A stretch of DNA of 64,000 bases from Symbiodinium natans (lineage: Eukaryota > Sar > Dinophyceae > Suessiales > Symbiodiniaceae): the NCBI GenBank assembly GCA_905221605.1, contig CAJNDS010000479.1, positions 5,001 to 69,000 on the forward strand, read 5' to 3'. A program made the translations under genes and the position numbers. The notes below the pieces were generated by a model. That model ran no database searches. It saw only the letters and a program-made list of their open reading frames with translations, and was not told the DNA's origin. Position 1 is the first letter of the stretch; every line of letters starts with the position of its first letter. This document shows positions 61,605-64,000 of this stretch, one piece after another.

Positions 61605-61808
61605 ACACACTTTGGCTTGGCATGAACTGATGCAGTGGTCACGGTACCAAGAAGAAGGGAAGAAAGAAAAGGAGCATGGTTGCCTGCCTCGGGACTTCAG
61701 GGTACATGATGTCACAAGCAGTGTGGTATCCCACTCTACATGCAGGTACGTCCAGGTGATCAGCCTGGATATCCTCCCAACTCATAAGCAGCTTCATTGG
61801 CAGTGAGC
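61605..61808 (+). repeat. 204-bp direct repeat, copy 2
   Basis: Identical to 60821-61024; the offset is 784 bases. No TG...CA ends, so not an LTR by that sign. Confidence 0.9.
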
Positions 61809-62125
61809 AGTCCTGGTACTTAGGATCATTCTTCATCTTTGCGGCAATGTAAACACTCTAATCCTGGCACAGGGGCCTCTAATCTTGCTGGCACAGGGGC
61901 CCAGCGTTTTGCAGGTACAGGAGTGTACGTCTACACTCCCTTCCACCTGTGCTCCGTAGCTTCATTGGCATGGCTAAGAGCACAAGCGCCATATGGCCCC
62001 CTGCATGTTCCATTGAAAATCTTCGCAAAAATGTTCATGTATGGCAGAGCGTGTTCACGATCCCGCATGTACAGCGGTGCGCCACACACACCCCTTTCGG
62101 GGATGTGGTAGACGCAAGTCCAAAC
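61809..62125. other. unique DNA, no gene recognised
   Basis: About 320 bases with a short repeat of CTGGCACAGGGGCC (near 61863-61903). Nothing else seen. Confidence 0.4.
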
Positions 62126-62310
62126 CTCAGGAACTGCAAGCTGCCAGGCGGAAGCTCAAGGACTGCAAGTTGCCACGCAAGGTAACATTCTTCGAGTTCT
62201 GGTTGAAGCCATCTCTGAAACCAAAGGACTGCAAACTACCAAGGCAGGCCACATCCGCCAAGTTTTGATTGAAGTCATCTCCGAATTCCAAGGACTGTAA
62301 GCTGCCAAGG
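62126..62310 (+). repeat. degenerate AAGGACTGCAAGCTGCCA repeat, first block
   Basis: Copies of a 60-90 base unit with GGACTGCAAGCTGCCA, AGGC and CACATTC. The same family fills 63010-64000. Confidence 0.7.
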
Positions 62311-63005
62311 AAGGTCATACTAGACATTGAGGTGCTTGAGGTGCTCGTTATGCTTCTGCTGGTATTGCTCGTAGACATAGAAGACGACAACGTCGAGCTT
62401 GAAGAGCTGGTACTCGATGATGTAGAAGTCGAGGATGTACAGTAGTACTCGATGACGTAGATGTGGATGAAGTGGAGCTGCTGGACGTCGGGGTGCTTGA
62501 AGAGCCTGTCGCGTTGCAGTCGGCGCTTCCTGTAGGTGTGAAAGATGACGATGTCGAGTCAGAAGGGCTGTTGCTGGATGATGTAGAGGTCGAGGGCGTT
62601 GTGTTGGGGGACGTGTGAGTGGACGGAACCCTAAACCCTAAAACTGATATTGACGAAGTTTACGTGGAAGAACTGGACGTTGAAGTGCTTGAGATATTGG
62701 GCGTAGCATCACTACTGGAAGATGTGGTAGCGCTGGAGGTTGAAGTGCTGGACATTTAGGTGCTTGAAGAGCTCGTTGCGCTGCTGCGGGGGTTACTCAT
62801 GGACGTGGAAGGTGACGGCGTCGTGTTTGGTGAGCTGGCACTGGATGGTGTAGAAGTCAAGGATGTGGTGCTCGACGACGGAGATGTGGACGAAGTGGAG
62901 CTGCTGGACGTTGAGGTGCTTGAAGAACTTGTCGTGCTGCTGCTAGCGCTGCTTGTGGACGTGGAAGATGACGATGTCGAGCTTGGTGAGCCAGCATGAA
63001 GTGCT
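62310..63005 (+). repeat. acidic codon-repeat block (GAGGTGCTTGAAGAGCT family)
   Basis: Two or three diverged copies of about 250 bases, built from GACGTTGAGGTGCTTGAAGA, GATGACGATGTCGAGCT, GATGTGGACGAAGTGGAGCT and similar words. The plus frame 62760-62999 reads as Val/Leu/Asp/Glu repeats and the minus frame as Ser/Thr repeats. Both are broken between copies. A CCCTAAACCCTAAAA motif lies at about 62629-62643. Confidence 0.7.
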
Positions 63006-64000
63006 GGTGGACATTGCTTTGGAGGCTGAAGAACTGCAGGTTGCCAGACATGGCCACATTCTCCAAGTTCTGCCGGAACATGTTGCCGAAGTTCAAGGAC
63101 AATCTCCCAGCTCCATCCCGAAGTCAAAGTACTGCAAGTGGTCACGAAAGGTCACGTTTTTGAAGCTCAAACTGCAAACACAACCGACACTCAGGAACTG
63201 CAAGCAAGGCAAGGCAACATTCTCAAAGCACAGCAAGAACAGATTGCGGAAGCCCAAGGACTAAAAGCAGCCATACAGGCCACATTCTACAAGCGATGAA
63301 GCAGGGCAACGTTTTCTACGCTCTGGTTGCAAACACTACCAATTCTCAAGAACTGTAAGCTGTCAGGCAGGGCCACGTTCCCTCAGCCCTGCATGAACAA
63401 AACGCAGAAGCCCAAGGACTGCAAGCTGTCACGCAAGGCCACATTCTCTACGTTGAACAGGCGGTCAAGTAAGGCCATGTTTTGCCAGCGCAAACTGTAA
63501 ACACCAAGAGAATCTAAAGGAATGCAAGGTGTCAGGCATGGCAATCTCTGCGTGACCAATTGCAGAAACTCAAGAACTGCAAGTTGCCACGTAAGGCCAA
63601 ATTCTCCGAGTTCTACAAGAGGTCAAGCAAGGCCACGTTATTTCAAGCACTGGCTACAACCCCTACCGAATCACAAGAACGACAAGCTGCCAGGCGAGGC
63701 CAGATTATCAAAGCACCGCGTGGACAAACTGCAGAAGCGCAAGGACTGAAAGCTGCCACACGAGGCCACAAGCGGTCAAGCAAGGTCACGGTTTCCAAGC
63801 ACTTGCAAACACCATCGAATTTCAAGAACTGCAAGTTGTCATGCAAAGCCACATTCTGCAAGTTCTGTGTGAACAAGTTGCAGAAACCCAAGGACTGCGA
63901 GCTGCCACGTGAGGCCAAATTCACCACGCTCGGGCTGAAGCAATTCCTGAAGCTCATGAACCGCAAGCGGTCAGGCGGGGTCACGTTTTCCACGCCCTGG
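63005..64000 (+). repeat. degenerate AAGGACTGCAAGCTGCCA repeat, second block
   Basis: About a dozen diverged units of 60-110 bases with AAGAACTGCAAG, CTGTCAGGCAAGGCCACATT and CTCCAAG. It runs off the end of the window. No stable reading frame across units. Confidence 0.75.

Noticed and set aside
60821-61808. LTR retrotransposon with 204-bp LTRs
   Set aside because: No TG...CA ends, no primer-binding site or polypurine tract, and only 580 bases with no coding capacity between the copies.

Overview
The window is a stretch of nuclear DNA from a eukaryote, most likely a protist and probably an alga. It has no bacterial-style gene packing. Most of it is simple-sequence and satellite DNA. It carries short plant/alga-type telomeric motifs (CCCTAAA, TTTAGGG, CCCTAAAA) and one eukaryotic tRNA-Ala(AGC)-like gene at 20996-21067. 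I could not recognise any conventional host protein gene. A dinoflagellate or similar alga is a guess; nothing seen here proves it.

The main content is an integrated Polinton-like virus (PLV) of about 21 kb at 31374-52416. It is AT-rich and gene-dense, unlike its G-rich flanks. Its ends are inverted repeats of about 310 bp that begin 5'-AGTTAGGG and end CCCTAACT-3', and each is bordered by CTTTT, a candidate target duplication. The host target is an array of GGGGGCTTTT-type repeats that continues on both sides.

Inside, the left block on the minus strand holds zinc-finger and coiled-coil genes, a proline-rich putative structural protein and a probable minor capsid (penton-like) protein. The central plus-strand block holds a lipase-like alpha/beta hydrolase, the double-jelly-roll major capsid protein, a 772-aa fibre with a C-terminal peptidase S74 chaperone and a small putatively myristoylated protein. 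A host-like insert of about 1 kb follows (41160-42150). Then come the packaging ATPase (minus), small genes, a Cys-repeat plus PD-(D/E)XK-type nuclease, a Lys-rich protein, two paralogous zinc proteins, an rve-type integrase, and a 1142-aa polymerase fused to a superfamily 1 helicase. The 3' end of the polymerase gene and the last gene before the right inverted repeat are broken by several one-base indels.

Several structural, packaging and integrase genes have TCTA in an AT-rich setting about 10-20 bases upstream of ATG, as described for the virophage Mavirus and the late genes of its giant-virus host CroV. Other genes, including the polymerase gene, instead share a TTCTTTAAA/TTTAAAGAA palindrome or a TATAGTATTATATAT start context. 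Perfect or near-perfect AT hairpins lie just beyond several genes, as in mimivirus transcripts. Together these suggest a virus or provirus that may use the transcription machinery of a giant virus.

Host regions: 1-9200 is mostly unique non-coding DNA with a 110-125 bp minisatellite (4255-5300). 9200-12075 is a 2.9 kb polypurine tract. 13610-20880 is a 7 kb composite of GGAAT-type satellites with three copies of a non-satellite island. 21100-22150 is a degenerate repeat. 23000-30000 is unrecognised unique DNA. 30030-31373 grades from a TTAGGGC telomere-like array into GGGCTTC and GGGGCTT arrays. To the right of the virus, 52417-55470 is extreme G-run DNA. 56917-60826 contains CA-type microsatellites and a GC-rich tandem repeat. 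60821-61808 carries a 204-bp perfect direct duplication. 62130-64000 is a degenerate repeat family.
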